From Saturnia japonica (Eukaryota; Arthropoda; Insecta; Lepidoptera; Saturniidae), in NCBI GenBank assembly GCA_033032175.1, contig CM065318.1, forward strand, positions 13,950,001 through 14,014,000: a stretch of 64,000 nucleotides of DNA, written 5' to 3'. This document shows, one piece after another, positions 10,184 to 21,605 of the stretch. Below the pieces are notes generated by a model. The model did no database searches. It worked only from the letters and a program-made list of their open reading frames with translations, and was not told the DNA's origin. Position numbers and translations under genes: made by a program. How positions within the stretch are numbered: position 1 is the first letter of the stretch; each line of letters begins with the position of its first letter.

Positions 10184-10205
10184 GGCAGCCCTAAAACCGC
10201 CTCGG
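10184..10205 (+). other. Candidate 22-nt microexon
   Basis: The upstream sequence ttttgtatttccatacag is a strong 3' splice site with a pyrimidine tract. Downstream, gtgagtata is a near-consensus 5' splice site. The 22 bases between are GC-rich (starting ggcagcccta) and are a break from the AT-rich surroundings. Possible reading frames give GSPKTAS or AALKPPR; the third has a stop. 22 nt is not a multiple of three, so inclusion would shift frame. Chance pairing of splice-like sites is possible in AT-rich DNA. Confidence 0.3.
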
Positions 10206-10461
10206 GTGAGTATAATCTGATTTATATATATCTATCTGTAGATCGCATTTTTTTCTTTATTCTCTCGTCCACATTACCGAAGGGCAATTTGTTGAAAAAC
10301 ACGCAAATGTTAAGTGCTGTGTTTTTCTATTTTCAACTTTGATTTCACAATCACATTATGTGTTTTGTATTTATTGTGTTTGTGATTATTAATTAATAGA
10401 AAGTGTACTGTTCTCGCGTAGACGTCAGCTTTGAGATACTATTTATACCAATAACTAGCAA

Positions 10462-10520
10462 CCCGCCCCGGCTTCGCTCGGGCAGCAGAGTAATACATTT
10501 AACTTCTATTGGTTTACGCG
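10462..10520 (+). repeat. End of an interspersed repeat (agcaacccgccccggcttcg)
   Basis: The phrase agcaacccgccccggcttcg followed by ctcgggcagc is the usual terminal segment of abundant lepidopteran repeats. Only this end is clear; the interior is diverged. Confidence 0.6.
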
Positions 10521-10791
10521 GCACAAGACATGATTTTTTTTCACATCTTTAACAATTATATTTCAGAAAATTTACAGAAAACCATTAATTAATTATACAC
10601 TTAATATTTCTCGTGAATCACTAAGACCATTGATGAATGAAAATCCGTTCGGTAGTTTTTGAGTTTATCGCGGCGGGGGACTTTGTTTTATAATACAGTA
10701 TGTGATTACTTTAACGTTGTTTTTCAAATGATATATGTTAGTGAAGTTACTTTTTGTTTCAAATTTATATTTTAATAAACATATAAATAAA

Positions 10792-11064
10792 TAGCTGTGC
10801 CCCACGGTTTCACCCGTGTTAATTTTATACGAAAAACCTCGCCAACGCACCCTTGTAGGCAATTTTTTATACTTTGTGTAAAACTATCGACATTTTTATG
10901 ATGAATAAATTAATTTTTCAAATTATAATATAGCATATTATGTTACTTGCTGATACTGTAGCTTTATATTGGTGAAAGAATTTTTAAAATCGGTCAAGTA
11001 GTTTTTGAGTTTATCCATTACAAATAAAAATCAAATCTTTCCTCTTTATTATAATATTGGTATA
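10792..11064 (+). repeat. Interspersed repeat family A, full-length copy
   Basis: It starts agctgtgccccacggtttca and ends taatattggtatag. A reverse-oriented copy fills 19761-20023, and end fragments occur at 60151-60245 and 63008-63070. Shared internal blocks include ccaacgcaccc, aaaactatcgacattttta and tttttgagtttatcc. There is no open frame. The termini fit a non-autonomous family, possibly Helitron-related, but I did not find a diagnostic hairpin. Confidence 0.75.
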
Positions 11065-11185
11065 GACAATTAAAAAAGTAATCTGATATTCATTTATGCT
11101 AATGTTTTTATTATCAAAATATGTATATTGATTTATTTATATATAATACTAGCATCTCAGGAATTTACCTATTTTTAATCCCCTA

Positions 11186-11255
11186 TTCAACCCTTTTTAT
11201 AGAATGAATTTTCAAAAATCCTTTATTAGTGCTCGCCTACGTTATATAAAAAAAT
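11186..11255 (+). repeat. Interspersed repeat fragment, copy 2
   Basis: It shares attttcaaaaatccttt and the following gtgctc with 1567-1635 in the same orientation. It is short and diverged. Confidence 0.55.
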
Positions 11256-13065
11256 TCACGCTTTTAAACCCAGGTGTAAAGCTGTGCGTAGTCCATTGTC
11301 AGCAATCCTTTTTTATTCACTAATTATTATTTATACCTTTGTTTCAGTATAATTATTTTGATAGTATAAGTTACATATGATTATGGATGACGAGATAGAT
11401 TTATTATATTCGGTTTGTGATTGAAAATTTATAGCCAATTCGTAGTGTGAACGCTTTCTCCCTCGGTCCATACGTGCGGCATGTAACATGCCTGACAACG
11501 ACGTGTTATTTATTCCTGTCCAAACGCCATTCACAAGCACAATATTGGCATTCGATTTTGATCCAGCCTCAGGGAGAGATAAAAGAAGTTTACTGTCCCA
11601 TACTTCAACGAACACGGTCGGTCTCTCAAAGCGTATAAAACTACCAAATTAAATAACCGAGGCACCTCTAGCAATCTTAATATTTAAACAGTAAAAGAAC
11701 CCTCATCAAAATTTGGCCGTTCAACACCCCGCCCGTGTATATTCATGATCCACAACTCACATAAATATTATTCAAGAAACTTGGGAATTTGCGAGCGTTA
11801 ATGAAACAAGACGCTAACTCAGAGGGGCTCACCGAAAGCTTAAATTATTCCGTCCGCGCCTCGCCCATGTCTTTCTGACGACGCTATTATTTTAAATTAT
11901 TTTTAATTGAGTAAAAGCAAGCGAAAAACGGAATAACAACTCGCCGGGTTAATTACCCGGCCGACAAAGCGCTCTAAAAGCTTTTCGAGACGTCGTTACA
12001 CTGTTTGTTACAAACGTTCAACTACATGAAAAATTGTTTGCGTTTTAACGATTCTTAAAAATAAAATGGAACGCAACAATGGGCGCTAATAAAATCTCTT
12101 TTTAACGGCACACGGCAATGGCGGGACCGAACAATTTTAACCTCGTTTTCATTGAAATTCACGTTTCATTCGAGTAACAAAAGGGTTCGGCTCTTTACGA
12201 AATGTCAATTGTGAGGAGGGTTGCGGACTGTTTATCCTGTGGGCCAGAGTCATGTTGTCCTGGTACTGGCGGACAAGTGTACACTAACATTGCAAACACA
12301 CCAACTATATCTATGTATATAATACGTAACATACATGCACAAAGATACAAGAACACGTATCTGTATAAAATATACACTCTTCTCAGATTCTGGTATAATA
12401 CATGTAAGTCAAGGAATGCTTTCAAATGTTAACAAGGTTTTCGACTTTCTTTGTTTATCTTATCTACACCCCATAAAAAACAAATTACTTTCAAAGAAAC
12501 ACTAAGAACCATTTGATTTGTCTGGAGTAGGTAAAAATAAACATCGTTAAAATGTTCGTATAATAAAAATTAATTAAATAACCATTAATTAAAACATAAT
12601 AAGTACTTTTTTTAAAGATAATATTGTATGATGATAAGTCTCTCTAATTCTTCATACATAAAGTCTAATTAGACTCCTCTACTTCCAATTCAATTCGAGT
12701 TCAGAAGGTAAGCCGGGTATATTACTTTCAACTAATCTTACAGATACTTACTTAGCTGGGCTCTTTCAAAAGAACAATTAAGTTTAGTTACGAAGAGATG
12801 AGAAGCGAAGCTGATAAAAGTTGTGTAGTTACGCCCACAGCCTCTCATGTCGGATACGTTCCCGATAACAGGATTAACGCGCCCTCCCGTGTTGTTACTT
12901 GCTAATTCGCAACTCTCCGCACGCTAAACTCACTCTCCAACCCGATATTTACTTCCTTGCTTCTTTTTTAATTAAGTGAAATTTTTCCTTAGCTTTAATA
13001 ATTTAGTAAGCAATATTTGTTTCACTTTGTTTTAAAGAACCCCTTTGGTTTTTTTATACACAAGT
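11256..13065. other. Non-coding; less AT-rich single-copy block 11800-12290
   Basis: From about 11800 to 12290 the sequence is clearly richer in G and C and has no repeat signature. It includes a ccgggttaattacccgg hairpin at 11943-11959 and a segment near 12200-12290 where both strands stay open for 76 codons. Overlapping frames on the two strands and no recognised domain make coding doubtful. The rest is AT-rich and featureless. Confidence 0.4.
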
Positions 13066-13213
13066 AAGGTGGCAAGCAATCATACAGCCCGCCTGATGGT
13101 AAGCGGCTATCACAGCCTGTGGGCGCTTGTAATACCATAGGCCTCACTAACCCGTTGCCGACCTTGAAGCCTTCTACCCCAAGGACTTTTGGGGGTCTAG
13201 TAGCCAAGTTACC
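13066..13213 (+). repeat. Lepidopteran repeat (gcctgatggtaagcggc type), copy 1
   Basis: It contains caatcatacagcccgcctga, tggtaagcggctatcacagc, the phrase gggcgcttgtaataccatag and cgttgccgacctt, in the order of a well-known dispersed lepidopteran repeat. A second, more decayed copy lies at 43721-43890. The 61-codon minus-strand frame over it is a by-product of the repeat. Confidence 0.75.
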
Positions 13214-15362
13214 TTCTTACAATAATTAACGCTAACAGAAAACGAAAAATGTATGGTACAACTAGTTTCCTGTACAAGAAACACGTCTATTTGGTAGGTG
13301 GTCACTAGGTCACGTTGATGTCTAATAGATCGTGCGTTAAAAAAGGAAAGAGTTAAACTTCCAGGTTTAGTTTAAAAAAAAGTCCGCGATACATAACGCT
13401 GTACGTAAGCCGTAATAAAATATTTTGTGACAAATTTTAATTGAAAATTAAAAAGTGACTCATGATTATTACTCGAACGACAGTTACTTCATCATCAAGA
13501 CAATTTTATGAAGATAACCTTTGGCCTTTATAGCATGTTATTTGCACGTATAGTTTAGGAGATAATGGAAAATTAAAATAATTCAACTCTCGGCTCTATG
13601 ACTATAGTAGTAGTTGCGCGAACGAGCCTCGTGATGTGATTGTGACGCATAGCACTGGCCACCCGATAAAAATATTGTCTATACTGAAGTATTATAAATC
13701 ATCAATCAGTGTCTTTTTTTTATTATACGGGGATGAAACCGCAGTGCGCAGCTAGTTCGTAATAAAATTACAAATTAAAACCTTGAAAGATTTATTTCGG
13801 TAGAATCGTGACCGCGTATCTCGACTCGATGGATCATATTATGAATTTTTTAATTATTATTATAGAAATAAACTTATAAACGATTTCACGCGAGTCATGA
13901 AACATTTACGACAATATAAAATGGTAATGGATTAACTTGATCGCCACAGTCGACGTTTAATGAGCGACCTGGGGGAACTTCCTCAATAAAATTATGATCT
14001 GTCATCTCTTTAACTATACCAAGATTCATAGATAATAAACTCATGACGCAAACGACATTTTGACACTGTTACGTAATCAGCAACGAGCATTAATATATAG
14101 ATAATTTTTATATGAAACCCCTACTGTGTACAAACTTTGAAAATATCTCTGTTTGAAAACCTGTTTCGCCTCCTTCAGATTTGATTGATTAATAACTTAA
14201 CACAACACTACTGACTCCAACGCTTGCAACTCCTAACGCATTATTTGCAGGAAATAAACATATTTGTTTAATTTTTAAGTAAACACAACTAATAATAATA
14301 ATAATACTACTTCTTCAGCAAGTCCTTGCAGTTTTTTTAATTCTCTTTTGGGTACTACACAAGAAACCTTCTTTCTTCCAGTTATAAGATCCCTTATATT
14401 GCTTCTCAGATTATCGAGCAATGCAAACCCTCCTCGGAAACATTATTTTATACATAAACTAGGAGATTCTTTCAATTTAACACAATCATCTAGACATTCT
14501 ACTCTGTGCTAACAACACGGAAAGCAGTGGACGGTTGACCACTGTACGTGAATGACGATTGTATTCAATTTAAAAGTAATTTTAATGTCTTTGTTTAAAA
14601 CTATGACAGATAATTGAATATTAAAACGAAAACCAAATTTTAATAAAAGAAAGATGAAGACAAAAGAATTCCTTTAGTGTTGGCTCACGCAAAGACATAG
14701 AAAACGTTAAAGGGAACTTATTAATTATTACAAATAAAACTTGGTCCGCTCGTAATTAAGAGTCCATTTTGCGACAGCCTTTTAAAATTCACTCCACGAG
14801 CTCCGAGGGAGGCTCAAAAGCGAAATAATTAAAGCGGCGAGCATAAGAAAATGCCGGGAGGTAGAGAGATCAAAGTAAGGTATTTCCCCTCGGGTAAATA
14901 ATATAGCAGTCGAGTGCCGGATTTCGATGTTTGCCGCCATCACGAGGCGCTGTTAGTAAACGTTATTGACATGGTTTACCTCAGTCTAAATTAATTATTT
15001 AATGTTACTTTTAACGTCCGGTATATGTATACCGTAACCGTAAACTAGTTGTTCATAATTTCTCTATTAATTTACTTTCATTTGAAGTTATAATTTAAAA
15101 GGATAGTAATGTAATATAAAGATAATAATATAACTGTTGATAAATGTTAAATTATATTGGGCAAAAATCACTTCGCAAATGAAGACACGAGCTTAAACAC
15201 CACGTCAATCTACTACAGCGTATTGGCAATTTTGAAGGTCGAAAACATTTATAGAGTGTTCAGGTTCCTTCAGGATGTGTACCTTCACTGTAAACCGATT
15301 GTGATACCAATTAAATATCAAATGAGTATATAAAATCTAAATGAATCTGATTGCACTGCCTG
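13214..15362. other. Non-coding; single-copy-looking block 14740-14960
   Basis: Mostly AT-rich, with an AAT microsatellite near 14292-14306. The block 14740-14960 has tccacgagctccgagggagg and gccgccatcacgaggcgctg, is unlike any repeat here, and is a candidate for constrained non-coding DNA. No gene was seen. Confidence 0.4.
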
Positions 15363-15370
15363 ACTGAACT

Positions 15371-15635
15371 GCCTCGTTAGCCTAGTGGTCGTAAGCGCGA
15401 CTGCTATGAGCGAGGTCCTGAGTTCGAATCCTAGGTCGAGCAAAGTGTTATTGGGTTTTTCCTATGAAATTCTCAGTAGCAGCTCGGAGTTTGGTTTCGT
15501 GTCCGATTAATGGCAATAGGCTCGCCCCCTATTATATGGGACCTAAAAACATACTCGGCGAACTGTGAGTGTACATTAGTACACATCTGCCTAACCCTTC
15601 GGGGAATACAGGCGTGATGGTATGTTATCTGATTG
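15371..15635 (+). mobile_element. tRNA-derived SINE
   Basis: The head reads gcctcgttagcctagtggtc (A box) and, about 35 nt on, gagttcgaatcct (B box), a split RNA polymerase III promoter. The body then runs through tattgggttttt, ggcaataggctcgcccccta, tatgggacct and cccttcggggaata to ggcgtgatggtatgtta, the layout of an abundant lepidopteran SINE. The head does not fold into a full tRNA cloverleaf with matching acceptor ends, so it is not a tRNA gene. Mobility would depend on a LINE; the ggcgtgat...atgt tail resembles the 3' end of the RTE element at 59095. Confidence 0.85.
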
Positions 15636-15640
15636 CCTTA

Positions 15641-17104
15641 AAATTAGACTCAGACTCCTCCTCCTCAGACTAAAATAAAGAAATATTCTAATCTTTTCAA
15701 TCCTAATCACTTTACCCAAATTTTCATTGCTACTTTCGCAAGTACTAAATTACGATGGATTTCCACAAAGTAAACGCCTATATCAATCAAATATCTTTTC
15801 AATCCTAGCAATTCTGTCCTCTTTGAAGGACTAAAATTGCTATTTTCTGGTACTGAGTGAATCGCTTCGGTCTCATGAGTTTCGTGTCTTTTTAAAAAGA
15901 TGTTACTTTTCAGACTTTAGAAAATGAAATAAGGATATTATTTTAAATATCGCCAAATAAATGCGCGTTCAATGTCCTAATTAATAAGATTCGTCCCTAT
16001 AATAATAGATGTGTCACCAGAATCAAATCACGAAACAATATCAAAACTTTTACCTAAAACTTCTTCAAAATTATTAGTAACTGGTATTCGACGGCCACTC
16101 CCGCAGCTTTCTCTTGCTGTTTCTTATCATAAGTCAAACCTAACCTAACTCAGCCACATCTTCCATGAATTGATCATCTTGCAGCTAGGTTAACGATTTG
16201 ATTAAATTTCCGTTTTTATCATCGCCCATTATTATGATAACAAAAATATGTGTTGAAAATATATATCTATAAATTAATACGGTAAGCAAAAGCTTTCCGT
16301 ATCTTTTTAAACGTATTGCGTACACGGAAGACTGTGATTTGGCATGGTTAAAGTTTACATGGAGGAGTGCAGAAAGCTAAAATGTATCTATAATATCTGT
16401 TACTAATATATTGAATTAAATAAATCAATACTGCGAATCCTAACACGAACATTGCCATTGAACTTAGACCCCCGAAAATATTGACATTGTCACTCAACGA
16501 AAAGTGACAGCAAGTGATGTAGATAACACTCATTGTTTATGAATACTGTAAATGTCAAACAGAAAATAGTCTATGATCAAAAAGTCGCTGGTCGAATTTC
16601 GACCTTAGGGCGATCGCTAGTTATTATAATTAGGGTACTTATACATATTGGTGACGAATATAATTTTTTTTGAGAGAAAGTACTATAGCCATGAAAAAAA
16701 TCCGATCGCCAAAAATGATTCCCGACGAAAAGAAAAACTATTGCTAATAATTTATAGATGTACCATGAACTGTATTCTTATATTAGATTATGGTGAGAGA
16801 AGGGAAGGAGCCGCTGAAATATTCCTCATGGAGTATCATCCAATATAATCAAATTTGTGTATTTGATATCGTAACCGCGTTACATCATTTACCATCAGGT
16901 GTAAATCAGGTCAAGCGTGACCCTATTATTAACAATAAAAAACAACGAATAAATTTTTTACGACGGTTTACTTGTAACATAAAGCCTACATGAAACTCAG
17001 TGATGGCAAGCTTGAATTAGTTCCGATGTCTTAAGAAACATTACGAAAGCACAGTGTAATATTCTCATGCGTGATACATTACAAGTAGGGTTGCCAACCA
17101 TACT
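15641..17104. other. Non-coding DNA with one hydrophobic small frame
   Basis: AT-rich, with no family match. A minus-strand frame at 16348-16533 could encode a 61-residue product with a hydrophobic stretch (MAMFVLGFAVLIYLIQYI), discussed under findings. Around 16890 catttaccatcaggtg echoes, on the minus strand, the repeat at 13066. Confidence 0.35.
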
Positions 17105-17408
17105 TTATAATAACATACATAAATCACGCCTATTTCCCAATGGGCTAGTAGGCAGAGACCACGTCCTTCCACTTGCTATGATTCTGGCATACAACTTTCG
17201 CTTCTTCAACATTCATCAATCTTTTCATGCATGCTCGTCGATTAGAGTACCCTTGACCTGACCTTTCTTCAGAATATTCCAGATTTGATCGTCGAACGTT
17301 CGTCTAAGCATTCCTCTTCCATCGTTCCCATTCACGCTCGTCTTAGAAACCTGTCTAGTTATTCTTTTTTCATTCATCCTCTCAAGACGCCCAAACCATC
17401 TTGCATCC
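17105..17408 (-). mobile_element. RTE LINE 3' fragment
   Basis: Read on the minus strand this matches the last part of the RTE copy at 58820-59110: a GMLRWFGH-like start with a 1-nt deletion, then QMNERR-like, GRG.P and SAY segments, and a 3' end reading ggcgtgatttatgtatgtta. It is a 5'-truncated, frame-broken copy of about 300 bp. It is next to gtagggttgccaac (17086), a hAT-type end. Confidence 0.82.
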
Positions 17409-18684
17409 TTATCGTACTTTATATATCCTACTTTATTTCTAATTTTTATGATACGTAAAACGAACCACTTAAGTGGATAATTACTGATCTATATGTTTGT
17501 GCTTATAACTAACTAATAATGATAAAGAATTTTCAGACAAATATACTGTTGACTGACGTGAAAAATATTTCTTATAATACTCTCTGTTCCCGCCACTTCA
17601 GTTTTCACTGAGAGTATTTTCGGTAATAATAATGAATCTAAACTAGCGAGAATAGAGAAACAAATCGTCCATATAGTTAAGAGCAAATAAAATCACCCAA
17701 AAATGTTTTTTAATAGAATAAAAACATAAATTTTAATAATACTTTTTTTTAAATCCAAATACTTAATTTTATTTCTTTTCAAATAATTTGATACGTTATT
17801 TTTCTTTAAAAAAAGTTAGCAACCTTAATTACAAGTAACATAAAACACCTAACAACTACGGTTATTTATTTATGTCTATGTTCATTTCGTGATGAAATGC
17901 CTTCATTTAATATAATTACGTACTAATAAAACGTGGTTCAACTTTCAAAGGTCGCCGAAAACATTCAATTATGCAAACCTGCCTACTATGTTAATTACTT
18001 TATGAATATTACATTTTAAGTAAACGAAACACAGAGATAATTCAAAATATCCCTTTGTTCTTGTGTTTTTAGCTTTGTGAGTTTACCTCAGCTAGCCGGT
18101 CGCGTTGCCCATAATTTATACCACTTCCAAATTGTGTAGTACACTCGGTTCGACTTACCTGAAAAGAATAATAACAGCTACATTAAAGAATAATTCGTGC
18201 CCAATGTCTGAGAAATAAAACCGACTAGAATAAAACTTTGCTATTTAGAATACGTATTAAAATTAATTGTTAGATTATACAAAGGTATAACAAAATTAGG
18301 ATTCGTTACAACCAACAAAATAACAACAATTCGTTCTAACAGAATGAAAATATGAAGTAGTTATGTTTATGGATATCGTTTCGCTAAATACTCGTAAATT
18401 GGAGACTGTACATACTTAATTAAAAAGATCAAAGAATGTTATATTTGTACACAAAATGTATTTTATTTAATATTGTTTGAACTAACCAATGTTTACATTA
18501 AGTTTATTTGTAAAAGCTATAAAATACGTATTTGTTGAATTTACACAATTATAATGTTTCGAAATACAACAAAGGAATAAAACAAACTTATTAACATAGA
18601 CTCGTTTCAAGTGAAAATACACGACAGTTACGGTACGTAATAATCGTAAAATCGCATTACAACGTCAACCTTTAGAGATGTTAT
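17409..18684. other. AT-rich non-coding DNA, nothing recognised
   Basis: No domain-bearing frame, RNA gene or repeat edge was seen. Homopolymer and short A/T runs dominate 17690-17830. Confidence 0.45.
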
Positions 18685-19250
18685 TTGAAGCGTAAATCTG
18701 AAATGAATGGAGCTACGCAGGATCGCGGCAATGGTATTACGTATTCACCGGGCGCATTTCAACTCATAACAAAGTCACTAAACAGTCTTAAATTGTTAAA
18801 AATTAACATTCAAATTGGGGGAGTGCCGTTAGTGGAATTAGTACGACTTTCACTCATAAATCGTCTGGAGAGGGTGGTGAACATTCGCCGGTTTATTGGC
18901 TCGATGTCGACATTCGCCCGGTCCTAATAAATGAAGCAGAAAACTTCTACTTACGTAGCGCGCTGTTTGTCGAGGGCGGAAGACATCACGAGGCTATGCT
19001 ATCTCTAACCGAAAACTACGTCTATGTCAGGATACGTAGAGCTCAAACTTCGATGAGGAACGGTTTTATAGTCAACGTTGTCCTACTTGCTCGCCCTGCG
19101 ATAGAGCGAGGCGAAGACATCGCATTATGGGTTATGAAATGAGCTCCGTTGCCTCATGTTACCCTGCCGGAGAAAATGAAATTATGACCGTAGCGCGAGC
19201 AAAGAAAGCGGACATGACGTCCACAAAGAAAAATGCTATTTATTTTACTT
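18685..19250. other. Less AT-rich, single-copy-looking block
   Basis: This stretch has a balanced base composition with phrases such as gaggatcgcggcaatgg-like and ctcgccctgcgatagagcga. The sequence around 18975-18995 (cgagggcggaagacatca) is echoed at about 19107-19124 (cgaggcgaagacatcgca), a diverged duplication roughly 130 bp apart. The 80-codon plus frame (18685-18927) has no recognised domain. Constrained non-coding DNA or an untranslated exon are possible. Confidence 0.35.
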
Positions 19251-19760
19251 TCAGAAAGAGAACAAAAACATTTACTACGTAGCCTTTGTAAAGGAATTTA
19301 TAGTGGTCGAATTGTAATTGTAAGTGATTATCATGTTATATTGTTAACGGAGACACTGATTTAGGTATTAATCATATTGTATTAGGGGCACAGGCGGTTT
19401 AATCTAATAAGCTTTGATGTGAAATTGTGAACACACGGCTCTCAAACGATATCAATTCCGATCCAATCAAATGATAATTAAATGGAGGGATAGGTAGGTA
19501 GGTACCTTTGACAGGCTATTGGATTTTGCTGAACGTTGATGTAAGAGTAATTTATTAAACGATATAGACGTAATAGGTTTATTCATTTTGCGCATGAAAT
19601 AAATAGCAAGTTTTACGTGAAAAGTACTTATTAAGTTAATATATAAAACCAGTTAATATTAGTAACATTACTAATACAATAAATCCTTTGTAAATTTGAT
19701 TGTCCTTCGAAATGTATTATATTATAGTATATCTATCTATGATCTATAAATACATGTAAG

Positions 19761-20023
19761 TATACCAATATTAAGGAGGATTTTTTTTTGTTTGTTTTTT
19801 TTTTTTAATGGATAAACTCAAAAACGACTAGACCGATTTTAAAAATTCTTTCGCCGATATAAAGTTACAGTATCAGCGAGTATCATATGAAAAATTAATT
19901 TATTCCTCATAAAAATAAAAATGTCGATAGTTTTACACAATGTACAAAAAATTGCCTACACGGGTGCGTTGGCGATGTTTGTCGTATAAAATTAACACGG
20001 GTGAAACCGTTGGGCATAGCTAG
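19761..20023 (-). repeat. Interspersed repeat family A, full-length, reverse
   Basis: The reverse complement of the 10792-11064 layout, ending gtgaaaccgttgggcatagc then tag. It contains a T-rich expansion (about 19785-19806) near its inner end. Both termini are preserved, so the copy is complete. Confidence 0.75.
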
Positions 20024-20700
20024 TTGGTTCATAAAAGATCATTTAAAAGGTCGCGGTCAGTATAACTTGCAATGCTTTAAATTACTTATCAACATAAAAT
20101 GTTGCTATTAACTCTACTAACAGTGATAATAAACGTGAAAAAATGTAATAATAAGTAATAATAAGAAACATGTTCACACGGGCGCAACTTATCTCATTAA
20201 GCGTAAAATTAAACAAAACAAAATACAAGTACATATAACACGCTATTCAACTCTACTTGTCAGAGAATCCAATTTCCTTTGCACAATACATACAAGCGAA
20301 TTGTGGTTTCTAAAATCGAAATTATTATAATGACAAAGCTCTGAGATCACGGCAACGTTTGTGCACTAAATTAATCATGTCTGATTTGTCTAGCAGTAAA
20401 TTGGTCGGTATTGTATTTTATTATCAGCATCAGATAATTTTTAACCACTTTATCGTAGTTTTTTAATGTGGTTTCAATTTGGCTTCCATATCTACCGTAA
20501 TCTGAATATATCTACATAGGTATACGTCTCCATTAATTCGGCTCCGTTTCAATAACTCACGAATTTAAAATCATTTTTTTTCGTGTACTTTTCATATTTC
20601 AAGATAGTAGTACCTACATCGATAAAATATAGCGATCATTAGAAAACACATATGTATTATATTACTTAATAGAATATCAAATTCTCAAAGTAGTAATGTA
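20024..20700. other. AT-rich non-coding DNA
   Basis: No gene, RNA or repeat was recognised. The DNA leads into the decayed pogo-type transposase on the minus strand. Confidence 0.45.
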
Positions 20701-20879
20701 TGATGATGATATATGATATATTTTATTAGTTTCGGGAAGTTCCGCAATCGTCTCGGAAAGCTCTCGCGATCGACTGTTTGAGCATCCTATATAAATTATG
20801 AATATTATATAATTAGCATTTATACCACATATTATGTTACATTGATTTTGTGCGAATTCACAAACATACTTCACATAAC

Positions 20880-21231
20880 ATAAGGCACTTTTGAGATATC
20901 CATTCTTCTTTCGCACTATCATCAACATTGGCAGCTTCACCTTTCAATTTTCCACCAACGACACCGTATCGAGCTTGGAAACGTTGAATCCAACTAGAAA
21001 GAGCAAACGAAATCTTCACCAAAGCGCCTAGCAAAAACGTTTGCTTTTTGTAGCAGAATTGGTCCATTTATTTGCCCATTATTTGATTATTTTTTTATAT
21101 TTTCACCGCTTTAACAAAGCTTCCTCAATCTTCGTATGTATGGATGTTCTTGCTCGCTTCATTTGCTCTAACTGTGATATAATACGAGATTTTTCTTCGA
21201 TATTAAAATGTTTTCTTTTTCTTTGCGACAT
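20880..21231 (-). pseudogene. pogo/Tigger transposase N-terminal relic
   Basis: From an ATG at 21231 the minus strand encodes MSQRKRKHFNIEEKSRIISQ, the start of a CENP-B-type helix-turn-helix protein. After a stop and frame changes it reads SSWIQRFQARYGVVGGKLKG then EAANVDDSAKEEW, matching the second CENP-B/Tc5 DNA-binding domain of Tigger-like transposases. The catalytic DDE part is absent or unreadable. Several stops and frameshifts make it long dead. I could not identify its terminal repeats with confidence. Confidence 0.72.
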
Positions 21232-21605
21232 TTTAAAAGATTCACAAATTACTTAGTAATTATGCGTCTTTTATAAAGACCAAGAACAAACTGACTGTCG
21301 ACTGAGAAAGCCGGCTTTGATTATACTGCAAGTCTATTTTGTTTTTAAAAATTGATATAGACCCTACGCTCTGCACGTTTTTGTTTACTTTTACAATCTT
21401 ATTAGCCATTGATCATTGTACAGTGCCCGATGTGAACATTGTTATTGTTCAACATACAGTCGGTCCTTTTGACCGATATAATTCTCAGAAAAAGATAAAT
21501 ATAGCCGTTCAATGCGGTATTTCGTAAAAAGCAGTGTTCTTTATAAGGCTTTCATATGGCATCCAGCCAGGACCTATAATTTTGATTATATGTTGTTTTA
21601 AGTTA

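Noticed and set aside
12195..12432. 76-codon frames open on both strands at the same place
   Set aside because: Both strands are open over the same span without a domain in either; more likely low stop density than a gene.
15371..15442. Possible tRNA gene
   Set aside because: It has A- and B-box-like sequences but no matching acceptor stem, and it is fused to a SINE body.
18685..18927. 80-codon frame in a less AT-rich block
   Set aside because: No recognisable motif and no plausible splice pattern; kept only as a composition anomaly.
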